Assembly (NCBI GenBank): GCA_902790375.1
Contig: CADARY010000006.1
Coordinates: forward strand, 1 to 64,000
Length of the DNA stretch: 64,000 nt
From: Oscillospiraceae bacterium
GTDB taxonomy: Bacteria; Bacillota; Clostridia; Oscillospirales; Oscillospiraceae
Direction: 5' to 3'
In this document: positions 8,492 to 16,701 of the stretch, piece after piece
How positions within the stretch are numbered: the first letter of the stretch is position 1
How the letters are laid out: every line of letters starts with the position of its first letter
Program-made: the position numbers and the translations under genes
Notes under the pieces: generated by a model
Database searches by the model: none
What the model saw: only the letters and a program-made list of their open reading frames with translations
Told to the model about the DNA's origin: nothing

Positions 8492-9568
8492 ATGGCGAAA
8501 GTCAAAAAAGGCGTACGCCTCGAGCATATTTCCAAAATCTATCAGGACCCCAAAACCGGCAAGGAGTTCTACGCCGTCAAGGATACCTCCCTGGTCATTG
8601 AGCCGGGCTCCTTTGTGACGCTGCTGGGCCCCTCCGGCTGCGGCAAGACCACGACCCTGCGCATGATCGCGGGCTTTGAAAGCCCCGACGAGGGCGAGAT
8701 CTACCTCGGCGACGAGCCCATCAATGAGCTCACGCCCAACAAGCGCGACACTGCCATGGTGTTCCAGAGTTACGCCCTGCTCCCGCACTACAATGTGTTT
8801 GACAACGTGGCCTACGGTCTCAAGCTCCGGAAGGTGCCGAAGGAGGAGATCAAGGAGCGCGTCATGAAGATCCTCGACCTCGTGGAGCTCACCGGTATGG
8901 AGGGGCGCATGACCAACCAGCTCTCCGGCGGCCAGCAGCAGCGCGTCGCCCTGGCCCGCGCCCTGGTCATCGAGCCGTCCGTGCTCCTGTTTGACGAGCC
9001 GCTGAGTAACCTCGACGCGAAGCTGCGCGTCACCATGCGCACCGAGATCCGCCGCATCCAGCAGGAGGTCGGCATCACCGCCATCTACGTCACCCATGAC
9101 CAGTCTGAGGCCATGGCCCTGTCCGACAACATCATCATCATGTCCAAGGGCGTCGTTGCCCAGATGGGCACCCCGCAGGAGATCTACTACCACCCGGTCA
9201 ACGAGTTCGTGGCGGACTTCATCGGCGAGGCAAACTTCCTCAAAGGCCCCATGACCGGGCGCGACGACAAGTTCGTCATCCTGAACATCGAGGGCAATCC
9301 CCTGCGCGTGGAAGGGCGCGACGATATGGAGAAGGGGAAGGAGTACACCGTTGTCCTCCGTCCCGAGGCCGCGACCCTGGCCGACGCGGGCGGCCTGCCG
9401 TGCAGGGTGGTGCTGAGCTGCTTCATGGGCTCGTACCAGAACTACCACGTCATGGTCGGCAACACCCTCGTCAAGCTCGAGGAGCATAACCCCAAGAACA
9501 AGCACATCTATCAGGTGGGCGACAGCTGCCACCTGGTCTTCGACCCGGCCTCTGTCCACGTCCTGTAA
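8492..9568 (+). CDS. ABC importer ATP-binding protein (FbpC/PotA-type)
   Basis: A 358-residue ATPase with Walker A GPSGCGKTT (about 49-57), Q-loop FQSYALLPH, signature LSGGQQQR (about 147) and Walker B VLLFDEPLSNLD. The H-loop is in YVTHDQSEA. A C-terminal TOBE-like domain (about 245-355) is present, as in the CUT1/Fbp/Pot group. It energises the permease encoded 4 nt upstream. A strong terminator follows, closing the three-gene operon. Confidence 0.93.
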   Translation: MAKVKKGVRLEHISKIYQDPKTGKEFYAVKDTSLVIEPGSFVTLLGPSGCGKTTTLRMIAGFESPDEGEIYLGDEPINELTPNKRDTAMVFQSYALLPHYNVFDNVAYGLKLRKVPKEEIKERVMKILDLVELTGMEGRMTNQLSGGQQQRVALARALVIEPSVLLFDEPLSNLDAKLRVTMRTEIRRIQQEVGITAIYVTHDQSEAMALSDNIIIMSKGVVAQMGTPQEIYYHPVNEFVADFIGEANFLKGPMTGRDDKFVILNIEGNPLRVEGRDDMEKGKEYTVVLRPEAATLADAGGLPCRVVLSCFMGSYQNYHVMVGNTLVKLEEHNPKNKHIYQVGDSCHLVFDPASVHVL

Positions 9569-9596
9569 GGCGCGGCAGGGCAATCACAGCGTGCAG

Positions 9597-9629
9597 AAAG
9601 GCCACCGGTTATTTGACCGGTGGCCTTTT
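9597..9629 (+). terminator. Rho-independent terminator
   Basis: A 13-bp perfect stem (AAAGGCCACCGGT and its complement) with a 6-nt loop ends in a T run. It terminates the ABC importer operon. Confidence 0.92.
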
Positions 9630-9654
9630 GCCAATTCATCATGTGCCATTATCG

Positions 9655-9930
9655 GCCCGACGGGGCTGTGGCAGGTCAAGGGATTCGCCCCGGCGCAATC
9701 GCTGAGCGGCAGCTTCCCCTTGTGCGGGTCGATCAGGGGATCGACCCCTACGACGGGGGAACCTGCGCCTTGCTTCGCAGGGGCTGATACCCTCATCGGC
9801 CTGAGCGGTACAGCCCCGAACAGAGCAGACAGCTCCCGGCGAAAAACGTACAGGGTTACGGATTCGCCGGGGTACACGCATATTTTTAATCTTTTCTCTG
9901 CCGGGCCGCTGCGGGCATTGCCACGGCTTT
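9655..9930. repeat. Dispersed foldback repeat, family C, copy 1
   Basis: This non-coding stretch holds two inverted repeats: GGGTCGATC/GATCGACCC at about 9727-9748, and CCCGGCGAA/TTCGCCGGG at about 9835-9870. A stretch resembling TATTTTTAATCTTTTCT and CCGGGCCG follows. The same two palindromes and intervening sequence recur at 61727-61945 in a different order. No gene is supported between 9569 and 10047; short open frames there only translate the repeat. Confidence 0.6.
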
Positions 9931-9953
9931 GCGCTTGAGGCAGGCTCTGTTCG

Positions 9954-9990
9954 GGGAAAAACACACAGACCCTGCTTTCGCAGGGCCTGT
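9954..9990 (-). terminator. Terminator of the secreted-protein gene 10048-11004
   Basis: Read on the minus strand, an 11-bp stem (ACAGGCCCTGC pairing with GCAGGGTCTGT, one G-T pair) with a GAAA loop is followed by GTGTGTTTTT. It is identical in sequence to the terminator after the paralog at 20475-21209. Confidence 0.85.
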
Positions 9991-10015
9991 GCGCGTATTC
10001 CGATTGTCAGGATCG
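9965..10015 (-). repeat. 51-bp 3' block shared with 21231-21281
   Basis: The reverse complement of these 51 bases is identical to 21231-21281. Each copy lies just after the stop codon of one of two paralogous secreted-protein genes and contains the terminator plus a short preceding dyad. The two copies are in opposite orientation. Confidence 0.9.
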
Positions 10016-10047
10016 GGGAAAGGAGATTTGATTCTTTTGCGTGAGGA

Positions 10048-11004
10048 TCAGTTGTTATTCCAGCCCACGATGAGGTAGTCTTCGGGCATACCATCGCCGT
10101 CGGTATCGAACCAGATGGGAGTCTCAGCATTCTCAGAGCCAGCTTTGGGCAGACCGGTGATGTCATCGGAGCCTGTGGTATCAACAAGACCCTGAAGGAT
10201 ATCCATAGCCTTACCGTCAATGCCGGTATCCCAGACCTTATCGCCATTGAGGTCAACACCGAGCATACCGTCGGAAGTCAGGTACTCCTGGAAGATGGCG
10301 TTTACACCGTGCATGGTGCCGTCGATGTTGCTGGGGAAGAAAAGAGTGTCGATGTCAGTGCCGGGCATATGCATCCAAGCGTGCTCCAGATCGTCGAAGC
10401 CGTACTGGCCCCAGTGACCCCAACCAGCCATATCGTTGCGGAGGAGGGCGAGATCCTCAGCGGCCTTTTCATAGGTGCTGCGCTGGAGAATGTAGTACAT
10501 GTAAGCCTGGATGCCCGCAACAGCCTTCTTGCTGGAGAGAGCCTCGGAAGCGGCCTTGGCAAAAACGCCAACATACTTGGCAGGATCAAAAACGGGCAGA
10601 CCGGTGCGCGCGTCGGTGGTGTAGTACTGGAAGGTGTGCTTGGTCAGGTAGTCGCTGATCTGACCGCCGATGGTGCTTCTCAGACCGGCAATGATGGCAT
10701 CACTGATTACGCTGCCGGGCTGACTGGTGCCAAAGCCGCTGGGCGCGTAGCCCTTGATCATCTCATCGACAACATCATTCATCATCTTGTCGATGGACTT
10801 GACTGTCTGGTAGACAGCCTGGTCGGCAGCAAGGGAGCCCTGCATAACGTAAACATTGGTCTTGAGAGCTTCGATGATGTCCTTGATCTGACCTTCACCG
10901 CGCCAAAGGCGCTGGTCTTCGTGATCATAGGCTGCGAATGCGCTCGTCGGAATAATGGAGACGAACATCATCACGCAAAGAATCAGTGCAAGCAGTTTCT
11001 TCAT
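10048..11004 (-). CDS. Secreted protein of unknown function with C-terminal calcium-binding-like motifs; paralog of 20475-21209
   Basis: A 318-residue protein with a signal peptide (MKKLLALILCVMMFVS, cleavage near AFA) and no lipobox, so probably secreted. A helical domain (about 30-190) aligns with the paralog 10 kb away (DQAVYQTVKSIDK versus DQVVYNSAKGMDD; DPAKYVGVFAKAASEAL versus DPIKYAQVFANSVSKAL). Only this copy has an extra C-terminal part with acidic loops, DLNGDKVWD and DTDGDGMPED, like EF-hand/dockerin calcium sites. There is no clear Shine-Dalgarno sequence before the ATG, unlike the paralog. The signal-peptide DNA and 3' terminator block match the paralog almost perfectly. Function unknown. 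Confidence 0.8.
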   Translation of the reverse strand: MKKLLALILCVMMFVSIIPTSAFAAYDHEDQRLWRGEGQIKDIIEALKTNVYVMQGSLAADQAVYQTVKSIDKMMNDVVDEMIKGYAPSGFGTSQPGSVISDAIIAGLRSTIGGQISDYLTKHTFQYYTTDARTGLPVFDPAKYVGVFAKAASEALSSKKAVAGIQAYMYYILQRSTYEKAAEDLALLRNDMAGWGHWGQYGFDDLEHAWMHMPGTDIDTLFFPSNIDGTMHGVNAIFQEYLTSDGMLGVDLNGDKVWDTGIDGKAMDILQGLVDTTGSDDITGLPKAGSENAETPIWFDTDGDGMPEDYLIVGWNNN

Positions 11005-11259
11005 TTATAACTGTTTTTTTATCTTTTTATTCCTATTAAAAGTTTTATTCAAAACCTGTACCCCTGTTTTTACCCCAACAGCATCGTTTATAATTTTTGC
11101 GGCATACGCCTTCTCTTTGCGGGCACTGGACTTGCGCGTTTATCCATGTACGCCGGAAATACCACGATCAGGGTGATTAACGGTTTTCAAACGGTACTTA
11201 TCATAGTATTATTACATGGAGAACACGCTGCGCTCTGAACAGCATCAGGAGGAAGTGTT

Positions 11260-12390
11260 ATGCCAAGAATCCCGGCGGGGATGCGAAAGACCGTCCGCGG
11301 CACCTATGAAAGCCGTTTTACAATTCATGGAAAGCGTTACAGCGTATACGGAAAGACCGTGAAGGAATGCAAGGAAAAGGAGCTGGCACGGAGACAGGAG
11401 ATCGAGGAGGGGCTGCGGTATTCCGGCAGGGAGCTCACGCTTGATCAGTATTTTCTCAAATGGGAGCAGGGACGCCTCGGAAGCGTGCGGGCCAGCACCA
11501 TCCGCACAGAACGCTATATCTACCGCCTCGCCGCGGATATCACGCTCAGTCCGGAGGGCTGCCGCCTCGGGGCCATGTGCCTGGACAAGCTGGAGACCCG
11601 GCACATCCGGGACGTGCAGACGGCGCTCTGGCGGCGCTGCAAGCCCGCCACCGTAAATCGCAGCCTGTCCGTCATCCGGGCCATCCTGGAGTCGGCGCTG
11701 GTTGAGCGACTGATCGCCTGGAACCCCACACGCGGCATGCGTAGCCTGAAGCCTCAGGAAAAACCGGCCCGGGAGACGATCCACCGGGCCCTCACGCTGG
11801 AGGAGACCGAGGCCTTTTTCCGCACTGCCGAGAGGCGCGGCTCCTGGTATATCCCGCTCTATACCTTTCTGCTGAATACCGGCTGCCGCTTCGGCGAGGC
11901 CGGCGCCCTCATGACGGGGGACTTCTGCGACGGCCTGATCCATATCGAGCGGACGCTGACGAGGACGGTCGACGGGCACCAGATCGTCGGCGACAGCACG
12001 AAGACGGGCCACTCCATGCGGGTGATCCCGGCACGACGCGCAGCGCTGGAGGCTGTCAGGATCCAGCAGCGGCAAAACCGGCTGCGCTTCGGCGAGGAGG
12101 CAAATGAGGGAGCCGGGCCGATCTTCCGTGCGCCGCGAGGCGGTCTGCTCGGCGCCCGCGGCATCATGAAGGACATTGATCTTATCTGCCGGGACGCCGG
12201 GATCGAGCGCTTCAGCGCCCACGCCTTCCGCGACACCTTTGCCACGCGCGCTGTCGAATCGGGCATGCAGGCCAAAACGCTGCAGGAGATCCTCGGCCAC
12301 GCGGATATCAGCATTACCATGAATCTCTACGCCCACGTGATGGAGGAGACCAAGCGCCGCCAGATGGACGCGGTGGCGGTCATGCCCTGA
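11260..12390 (+). CDS. Tyrosine recombinase (phage/ICE-type integrase)
   Basis: A 376-residue site-specific recombinase. The N-terminal region (1-60) resembles an arm-type/AP2-like DNA-binding segment (GTYESRFTIHGKRYSVYGKT), followed by a SAM-like core-binding domain (about 60-160) and a catalytic domain. The catalytic set is complete: Arg in NTGCRFGEAG (about 211), Lys in TKTGHSMRVIP, His-x-x-Arg in HAFRDTF, His in LGHADIS and nucleophile Tyr in MNLYAH. AGGAGG precedes ATG 11260. No excisionase, relaxase, phage structural gene or recognisable attachment site is seen nearby, so this is an orphan, either a domestic recombinase or the last gene of a decayed element. Confidence 0.9.
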   Translation: MPRIPAGMRKTVRGTYESRFTIHGKRYSVYGKTVKECKEKELARRQEIEEGLRYSGRELTLDQYFLKWEQGRLGSVRASTIRTERYIYRLAADITLSPEGCRLGAMCLDKLETRHIRDVQTALWRRCKPATVNRSLSVIRAILESALVERLIAWNPTRGMRSLKPQEKPARETIHRALTLEETEAFFRTAERRGSWYIPLYTFLLNTGCRFGEAGALMTGDFCDGLIHIERTLTRTVDGHQIVGDSTKTGHSMRVIPARRAALEAVRIQQRQNRLRFGEEANEGAGPIFRAPRGGLLGARGIMKDIDLICRDAGIERFSAHAFRDTFATRAVESGMQAKTLQEILGHADISITMNLYAHVMEETKRRQMDAVAVMP

Positions 12391-12463
12391 AAAACCGTGT
12401 TTTTTCCGACCCGTGCTTTCAAAAAGCTTAACATAATTTAATTGTTCTTTTACAGTACGACAC

Positions 12464-12492
12464 TTGACGCGGCCTTGGGCTTGTGATAAAGT
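12464..12492 (+). promoter_or_regulatory. Putative promoter of lipoprotein gene
   Basis: TTGACG (12464-12469) is followed after 15-17 nt by GATAAAGT, giving a weak -10. The start codon is 41 nt further on. Confidence 0.45.
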
Positions 12493-12532
12493 GAAGCCAT
12501 ACTATGGTCAAACAAACAGGAGAATTATAAAA

Positions 12533-13228
12533 ATGAAGAAAACCGTCAGCATCCTTTTGGTTCTCTGCTTCTGCCTCGGCTTTGCCGCCTGCGGCGCCTC
12601 GGCCAAGGCGTCTTCTAATACGCCTGCAACCGATTCGCCGGCCGCATCCGCCGCTCCGAGTGCATCTGCAGCACCCGCCGCATCTGCCGCGCCCGCTTCG
12701 CCGACGCCCAGTGCGGCCCCCAGCCTGCAGTCTCTGGTGGATTCGCTCAACGAGGAAGAGCTCGCGCAGCGCACGGAGGAGGATCCCTCAGTCGGCGTTT
12801 TTGAGCTTGGCGAGGATGAGAACACGATCATATACAAGCTCGCCATGGACTATTTCCAGTATGTCATCATGATGGCGCAGAACGGCAATGCGGAGTCTCT
12901 CAGCGCCTATAACCGCATCCTCGATATTCTCCCCAACATGTGGGGCTCCCTGGAAAAAACGCTCAGTGAAGCGCATCCCGGCCTGAGGGTTCTGGTCTAT
13001 CTGATGGAGGACGCCTATTCCTCCGACGTTGCCGCCGTTGTGGAAAACGGCGAGATCGTCTATGACGTTGTCAACGGCGTCGGCACCGCCCCCAAGAACG
13101 TCAAGCCCATCATCGCCCCTGAGGAGCTCCCGCCCGAGGTGCAGGCAGAACTGGATCAGCTCAAGGACTCGCTCAACGGCGAAGCACCTGCCGGAGAAAC
13201 GCCTGCCCCGGCGGCAAGCAACGGCTGA
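12533..13228 (+). CDS. Predicted lipoprotein, unknown function
   Basis: A 231-residue lipoprotein. The signal sequence ends in the lipobox GFAAC (Cys about residue 20), then comes an Ala/Pro/Ser-rich spacer (about 22-65) and a mostly helical acidic domain of about 130 residues. A Pro/Ala-rich C-terminus closes it. No family is recognised. ATG 12533 has AGGAG upstream; an earlier in-frame start would add an implausible non-signal prefix. It is flanked by its own promoter and terminator, so it is likely monocistronic. It would sit on the outer face of the membrane. Confidence 0.75.
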   Translation: MKKTVSILLVLCFCLGFAACGASAKASSNTPATDSPAASAAPSASAAPAASAAPASPTPSAAPSLQSLVDSLNEEELAQRTEEDPSVGVFELGEDENTIIYKLAMDYFQYVIMMAQNGNAESLSAYNRILDILPNMWGSLEKTLSEAHPGLRVLVYLMEDAYSSDVAAVVENGEIVYDVVNGVGTAPKNVKPIIAPEELPPEVQAELDQLKDSLNGEAPAGETPAPAASNG

Positions 13229-13242
13229 TACACGCAGCATGA

Positions 13243-13274
13243 ACGGGCCTTCCGTAAGGAGGGTCCGTTTTTTC
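13243..13274 (+). terminator. Rho-independent terminator
   Basis: An 11-bp stem with G-T pairs (ACGGGCCTTCC / GGAGGGTCCGT) and a GTAA loop is followed by six Ts, ending the lipoprotein gene. Confidence 0.85.
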
Positions 13275-13292
13275 ATCGGGCGCCGGTTTGGG

Positions 13293-13322
13293 TTGACAAA
13301 CCCTTGTCCCGCGGGTTACAAT
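13293..13322 (+). promoter_or_regulatory. Promoter of mgtE leader
   Basis: A consensus TTGACA (13293-13298) and TACAAT (13317-13322) are separated by 18 nt. Transcription would start about 200 nt before mgtE, leaving a long structured leader. Confidence 0.75.
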
Positions 13323-13530
13323 TTCAACAGGGCACACGCCCAATCCTGATATTTAAAGGAGGAGACGTCATGGACGCTGGAGGCAGTACCGGCACAACGG
13401 CAGGCCGAAGTCGGCTGCGGAATACCTGTGGCGTTTCCGCAGCATCATAAAGTCAACAACATGCCGTACTTTGGTCTGCGTGTCGGCTTCCTACCCTGGA
13501 CGGACGGTAACCTGAAAGGAGGAATCCCCG
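13323..13530 (+). promoter_or_regulatory. Structured 5' leader of mgtE, candidate Mg2+-responsive region
   Basis: About 200 nt between promoter and start codon hold several potential stems: GGGC-ACAC-GCCC at 13330-13341, a GCAGGCCG/CGGCTGC stem near 13401-13420, and GCGGAA/TTCCGC around 13418-13442. A well-initiated small ORF (13370-13450) is also present. I could not match the conserved M-box (ykoK) core, which often precedes mgtE in Firmicutes. Regulation by Mg2+ is inferred from position only. Confidence 0.45.
13370..13450 (+). CDS. Small leader ORF upstream of mgtE
   Basis: Twenty-six codons (MDAGGSTGTTAG start, Ser/Ala end) preceded by AAAGGAGGAGACGTC, an excellent ribosome site at ideal spacing. 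It ends 80 nt before mgtE. The good ribosome site argues that it is translated. The peptide itself has no recognisable motif, so a cis-acting leader-peptide role coupled to mgtE expression is more likely than a stand-alone product. A second, poorly initiated reading frame starts at 13461 and overlaps mgtE; I do not annotate it. Confidence 0.45.
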   Translation: MDAGGSTGTTAGRSRLRNTCGVSAAS

Positions 13531-14904
13531 ATGGCAGAACACACTGTATCGCTGGTGAAGTCCCTGAAAAAGCTGCTGGATGACAAAAAGTACCAGACGC
13601 TCAAGGACATTCTCACTACCATGAACGGGGCGGATATCGCCGCCGTTTTCGAGGAAATGGATGAGGAGCGAACCCCGCTGCTCTTCCGCCTGCTGCCGAA
13701 GGAGCTGGCAGCGGAGACCTTTGCCGAGCTCAGCCCCGAGCTGCAGGAGCACCTGATCCGCGGCTTTTCCGATAAGGAGCTGCGCGAGGTCGTGAGCGAG
13801 CTGTATGTTGACGACGCGGCAGACCTCGTTGAGGAGATGCCCGCGAGCGTTGTCAAGCGCATCCTGGCCCAGGCCGACCCCGACATGCGCCGGGAGATCA
13901 ACGAGATCCTGCGCTATCCCGAAAACTCCGCCGGGTCCATCATGACCACGGAGTATGTCTCCCTGCGCCCGAACATGACCATTGCCGAGGCCCTGCAGCG
14001 CATCCGCCGCACGGGCGTGGACAAGGAGACGATCTACACCTGCTATGTCACCAAGGAGCGGCGGCTGATCGGCACCGTGTCCGTCAAGGACATGCTCCTT
14101 GCGCCGGATGAGAACACCGTCGTCTCTGAGATCATGGACGAGAACGTGATCTCCGTGAGCACCCTTACCGACCAGGAAGAGGTCGCGCAGATGCTCTCCA
14201 AATACAACTTCCTGGCCCTGCCCGTGGTGGACACGGACGGGCGCATGGTCGGTATCGTCACCTTTGACGACGCCATCGACGTCCTTGTGGAAGAGACCAC
14301 GGAGGATATCGAGAAGATGGCCGGTATGCTCCCCTCGGAGAAGACCTATCTGCGCTCGACGCCCTGGGACCTGTTCCGGCACCGTATCCCGTGGCTCCTG
14401 CTGCTGATGGTCTCGGCGACCTTCACCGGCATGATCATCACCCGCTTTGAAAGCGCTCTGGCCGCCCAGGTGGTGCTGACAGCCTTCATCCCCATGCTGA
14501 TGGACACCGGCGGCAACTCCGGCTCCCAGGCGTCGGTTACCGTGATCCGCGCCCTGTCCCTGGGCGAGCTGGAGCTGCGCGATCTGCCGAAGGTCGTCTG
14601 GAAGGAGGTTCAGACCGCGGTCCTGTGCGGCGTCGCCCTTGCGACGCTGTGCTTTGTCAAGATCATGGTCTTTGACCGCATCATCCTCGGCAATACCGAC
14701 ATCACCGTGATGACGGCCTTTGTCGTCTGCCTGACCATGGCCGTGACCGTGCTGGTGGCGAAGGTCGTGGGCTGCACGCTGCCGCTGTTTGCCAAGAGGC
14801 TGGGCTTCGACCCCGCCGTCATGGCCAGCCCCTTCATCACCACCATCGTCGACGCCCTGTCCCTGCTGGTCTACTTCGGCATCGCCAACGCCCTGCTGTT
14901 CTAG
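13531..14904 (+). CDS. mgtE: Magnesium transporter MgtE
   Basis: A 457-residue Mg2+ channel/transporter of the cytoplasmic membrane. It has an MgtE N-terminal superhelical domain (about 1-130), two CBS domains (about 135-260) with acidic Mg2+-sensing residues, a plug helix, and five transmembrane helices (about 285-455). The family motif is near PMLMDTGGNSGSQ (about 325-337). Length and order are canonical. GAAAGGAGG precedes the ATG. The long structured leader with a small ORF suggests post-transcriptional control. Confidence 0.95.
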   Translation: MAEHTVSLVKSLKKLLDDKKYQTLKDILTTMNGADIAAVFEEMDEERTPLLFRLLPKELAAETFAELSPELQEHLIRGFSDKELREVVSELYVDDAADLVEEMPASVVKRILAQADPDMRREINEILRYPENSAGSIMTTEYVSLRPNMTIAEALQRIRRTGVDKETIYTCYVTKERRLIGTVSVKDMLLAPDENTVVSEIMDENVISVSTLTDQEEVAQMLSKYNFLALPVVDTDGRMVGIVTFDDAIDVLVEETTEDIEKMAGMLPSEKTYLRSTPWDLFRHRIPWLLLLMVSATFTGMIITRFESALAAQVVLTAFIPMLMDTGGNSGSQASVTVIRALSLGELELRDLPKVVWKEVQTAVLCGVALATLCFVKIMVFDRIILGNTDITVMTAFVVCLTMAVTVLVAKVVGCTLPLFAKRLGFDPAVMASPFITTIVDALSLLVYFGIANALLF

Positions 14905-14944
14905 GCAAAGTACAAACGCATTATATATTTAGGAGGTTTTATTC

Positions 14945-15484
14945 ATGGCAAACAAATACGCCGGTACGCAGACTGAGAAAAATCTGGAGGCCGCCTTTGC
15001 CGGTGAGTCTCAGGCAAGAAACAAGTACACCTATTTTGCCTCCAAGGCCAAGAAGGAGGGCTTTGAGCAGATCGCGGCCCTCTTCCTCAAAACCGCCGAC
15101 AACGAGAAGGAGCACGCCAAGCTCTGGTTCAAGGAGCTCAACGGTATTGGCAGCACGGCCGAGAACCTCGCCGCCGCGGCCGACGGGGAGTACTACGAGT
15201 GGGTTGACATGTATGAGGGGTTTGCGGATACCGCCGAAAAGGAGGGCTTCCACGAGCTTGCCGCCAAGTTCCGGGGCGTGGCCGCCATCGAGAAGCACCA
15301 TGAGGAGCGCTACCGCGCGCTGCTGAAAAATGTGGAGCTCCAGGAGGTCTTCGAAAAGAGCAGCGTGAAGGTCTGGGAATGCCGCAACTGCGGGCACATC
15401 GTCGTCGGCGAGGCCGCGCCCGAGGTCTGCCCCGTCTGCAACCATCCGCAGGCCTATTTTGAGATCAACGCCGAGAACTACTGA
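14945..15484 (+). CDS. rbr: Rubrerythrin
   Basis: A 179-residue non-heme iron peroxidase that detoxifies hydrogen peroxide in anaerobes. It has an N-terminal ferritin-like four-helix domain with di-iron ligands in [11 protein letters not shown] and DNEKEHAKL, and a second Glu/His set in [13 protein letters not shown]-terminal rubredoxin-like zinc/iron ribbon carries CRNC (about 148) and CPVC (about 163). AGGAGG lies 8 nt before the ATG. The thioredoxin-like gene follows after 12 nt, suggesting a small redox operon. Confidence 0.95.
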   Translation: MANKYAGTQTEKNLEAAFAGESQARNKYTYFASKAKKEGFEQIAALFLKTADNEKEHAKLWFKELNGIGSTAENLAAAADGEYYEWVDMYEGFADTAEKEGFHELAAKFRGVAAIEKHHEERYRALLKNVELQEVFEKSSVKVWECRNCGHIVVGEAAPEVCPVCNHPQAYFEINAENY

Positions 15485-15496
15485 GGCCGGGATCAC

Positions 15497-15778
15497 ATGA
15501 AGGAAATCGAACTGTTCTATCTCGCATCCTGCCCCTACTGCCGCAACGCCAGGAGGGCCATCGAAGAGCTGACTGCGGAAAACCCCGCCTATGGCGATAT
15601 CAGGATCAACTGGATCGAGGAGAGCGAGCAGCCGGAGATCGCCGAACAGCGCGATTACTACAGCGTGCCGACGATTTTCTGGAACGGGGAAAAGCTCTAC
15701 GAGGCACATTTTACCCACAGCTACGCCGACATCAAGGGCCGCATCCAATCCGCCTTTGACCGCGTGCTGGCAGGATAA
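15497..15778 (+). CDS. Small thioredoxin/glutaredoxin-fold protein
   Basis: A 93-residue protein with a redox-active CPYC motif (Cys12, Cys15) after the first beta strand. The cis-proline motif VPTIFW (about 57-62) is present, typical of glutaredoxin-like proteins. It follows rubrerythrin by 12 nt and precedes a strong terminator, so the two are likely co-transcribed, with this protein possibly recycling thiols during oxidative stress. The electron donor is not evident. Confidence 0.8.
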   Translation: MKEIELFYLASCPYCRNARRAIEELTAENPAYGDIRINWIEESEQPEIAEQRDYYSVPTIFWNGEKLYEAHFTHSYADIKGRIQSAFDRVLAG

Positions 15779-15782
15779 CGAC

Positions 15783-15817
15783 AGCCCATGTCAAGAAAAT
15801 CTTGACATGGGCTTTTT
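15783..15817 (+). terminator. Rho-independent terminator
   Basis: A perfect 14-bp stem (AGCCCATGTCAAGA and its complement) with an AAA loop and a T run ends the rubrerythrin operon. Confidence 0.93.
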
Positions 15818-15861
15818 CGGTAGCTAAAATAACACATCATGAGGAAAAGGAGGCCTGACTG

Positions 15862-16662
15862 ATGACGCGCCAAAATCTGCACTGCCACACCACCTTCGAC
15901 GACGGGAAGGACAGCCCGGAAGCAATGGTTCTTGCCGCGCTGCGTGCCGGCTTCGGCTCCATCGGCGTGAGTCTGCACTGCCCGATCGCCGGAGAGGATG
16001 CCTGGACCTGCCCGGTGGGGGAGGAGCAGCGCTTTATCGACGAAATGCGCCGCCTTCAGACAGCCTATGCCGGACGCATCGCGGTCTGGTGCGGCCTGGA
16101 GTATGACATGGACGCCGTACGGCGCAGCGTGCCGCCCTATGATTACATCATCGGCTCCTGCCATATGCTGGGCGGCTTCCCGATCGACGCAGATCCCGAA
16201 GAGGCGGCCCTGCTGATCGCTGTCCACGGCGGGGAGCGGCGCGCCGCTGAGCTCTATTATGAGCGCCTCAGCGCCATGGCGGACTACCCCGAGATCAGCA
16301 TTGTGGGGCACTTCGATCTGCCGACCAAATACAATGAGCGGGTGCAGCTCTATGATACCGCCGCCCCCGCCTATCGGGACGCTGCCTTTGCCGCCATGGA
16401 AAAGCTCAGCGCCGCCGGCAAGATCTTTGAAATCAACTCCGGCGCCATCAGCCGCGGCTGGCGCACAAGCCCTTATCCGGAGCCGGCGCTGCTGCGGCAT
16501 CTGCGGGACATCGGCGGGCGCGTCTGCATCTGCTCCGATGCCCATGCCGCCGACGCCATTGACTGCGCCTTCGACCGCTGCGAGGCGCTGGCCCGCGCGT
16601 GCGGCTTTGAGGAGCTCTGGCAGTTTGACGGCCGGGACTTTGTACCCGTCCCGCTCATATAA
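15862..16662 (+). CDS. PHP-domain histidinol-phosphatase-like phosphoesterase
   Basis: A 266-residue PHP metal-dependent phosphoesterase. The metal ligands are visible as LHCHTTFDDG (residues 6-15), a Glu in GLEYD, GSCH, GHFD and CSDAHAAD near the C-terminus. Size and motif order match the HisJ/HisK class of histidinol phosphatases, which dephosphorylate L-histidinol phosphate. No histidine biosynthesis gene is nearby, so another phosphate ester substrate is possible. AAAGGAGG precedes the ATG. Confidence 0.82.
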   Translation: MTRQNLHCHTTFDDGKDSPEAMVLAALRAGFGSIGVSLHCPIAGEDAWTCPVGEEQRFIDEMRRLQTAYAGRIAVWCGLEYDMDAVRRSVPPYDYIIGSCHMLGGFPIDADPEEAALLIAVHGGERRAAELYYERLSAMADYPEISIVGHFDLPTKYNERVQLYDTAAPAYRDAAFAAMEKLSAAGKIFEINSGAISRGWRTSPYPEPALLRHLRDIGGRVCICSDAHAADAIDCAFDRCEALARACGFEELWQFDGRDFVPVPLI

Positions 16663-16701
16663 ATGGTTGTCAACAATTCTATTGGGAATGAGGAATAAAG
16701 A

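Noticed and set aside
9591..10259. Overlapping short frames in the gap after the ABC importer
   Set aside because: They read through the terminator and family C repeat and show no motif.
12464..12532. Upstream start for the lipoprotein gene
   Set aside because: It would place 23 polar residues before an obvious signal peptide and falls on the promoter; ATG 12533 has the ribosome site.
11260..13228. Integrated phage or conjugative element
   Set aside because: Only the integrase is present; no structural, replication, relaxase or excision genes and no flanking tRNA attachment site.
13323..13530. M-box (ykoK) riboswitch before mgtE
   Set aside because: The conserved M-box core elements could not be found by eye; recorded instead as an unidentified leader.
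13461..13590. Second leader ORF overlapping mgtE
   Set aside because: No ribosome site and it overlaps the mgtE start; kept only as a remark.
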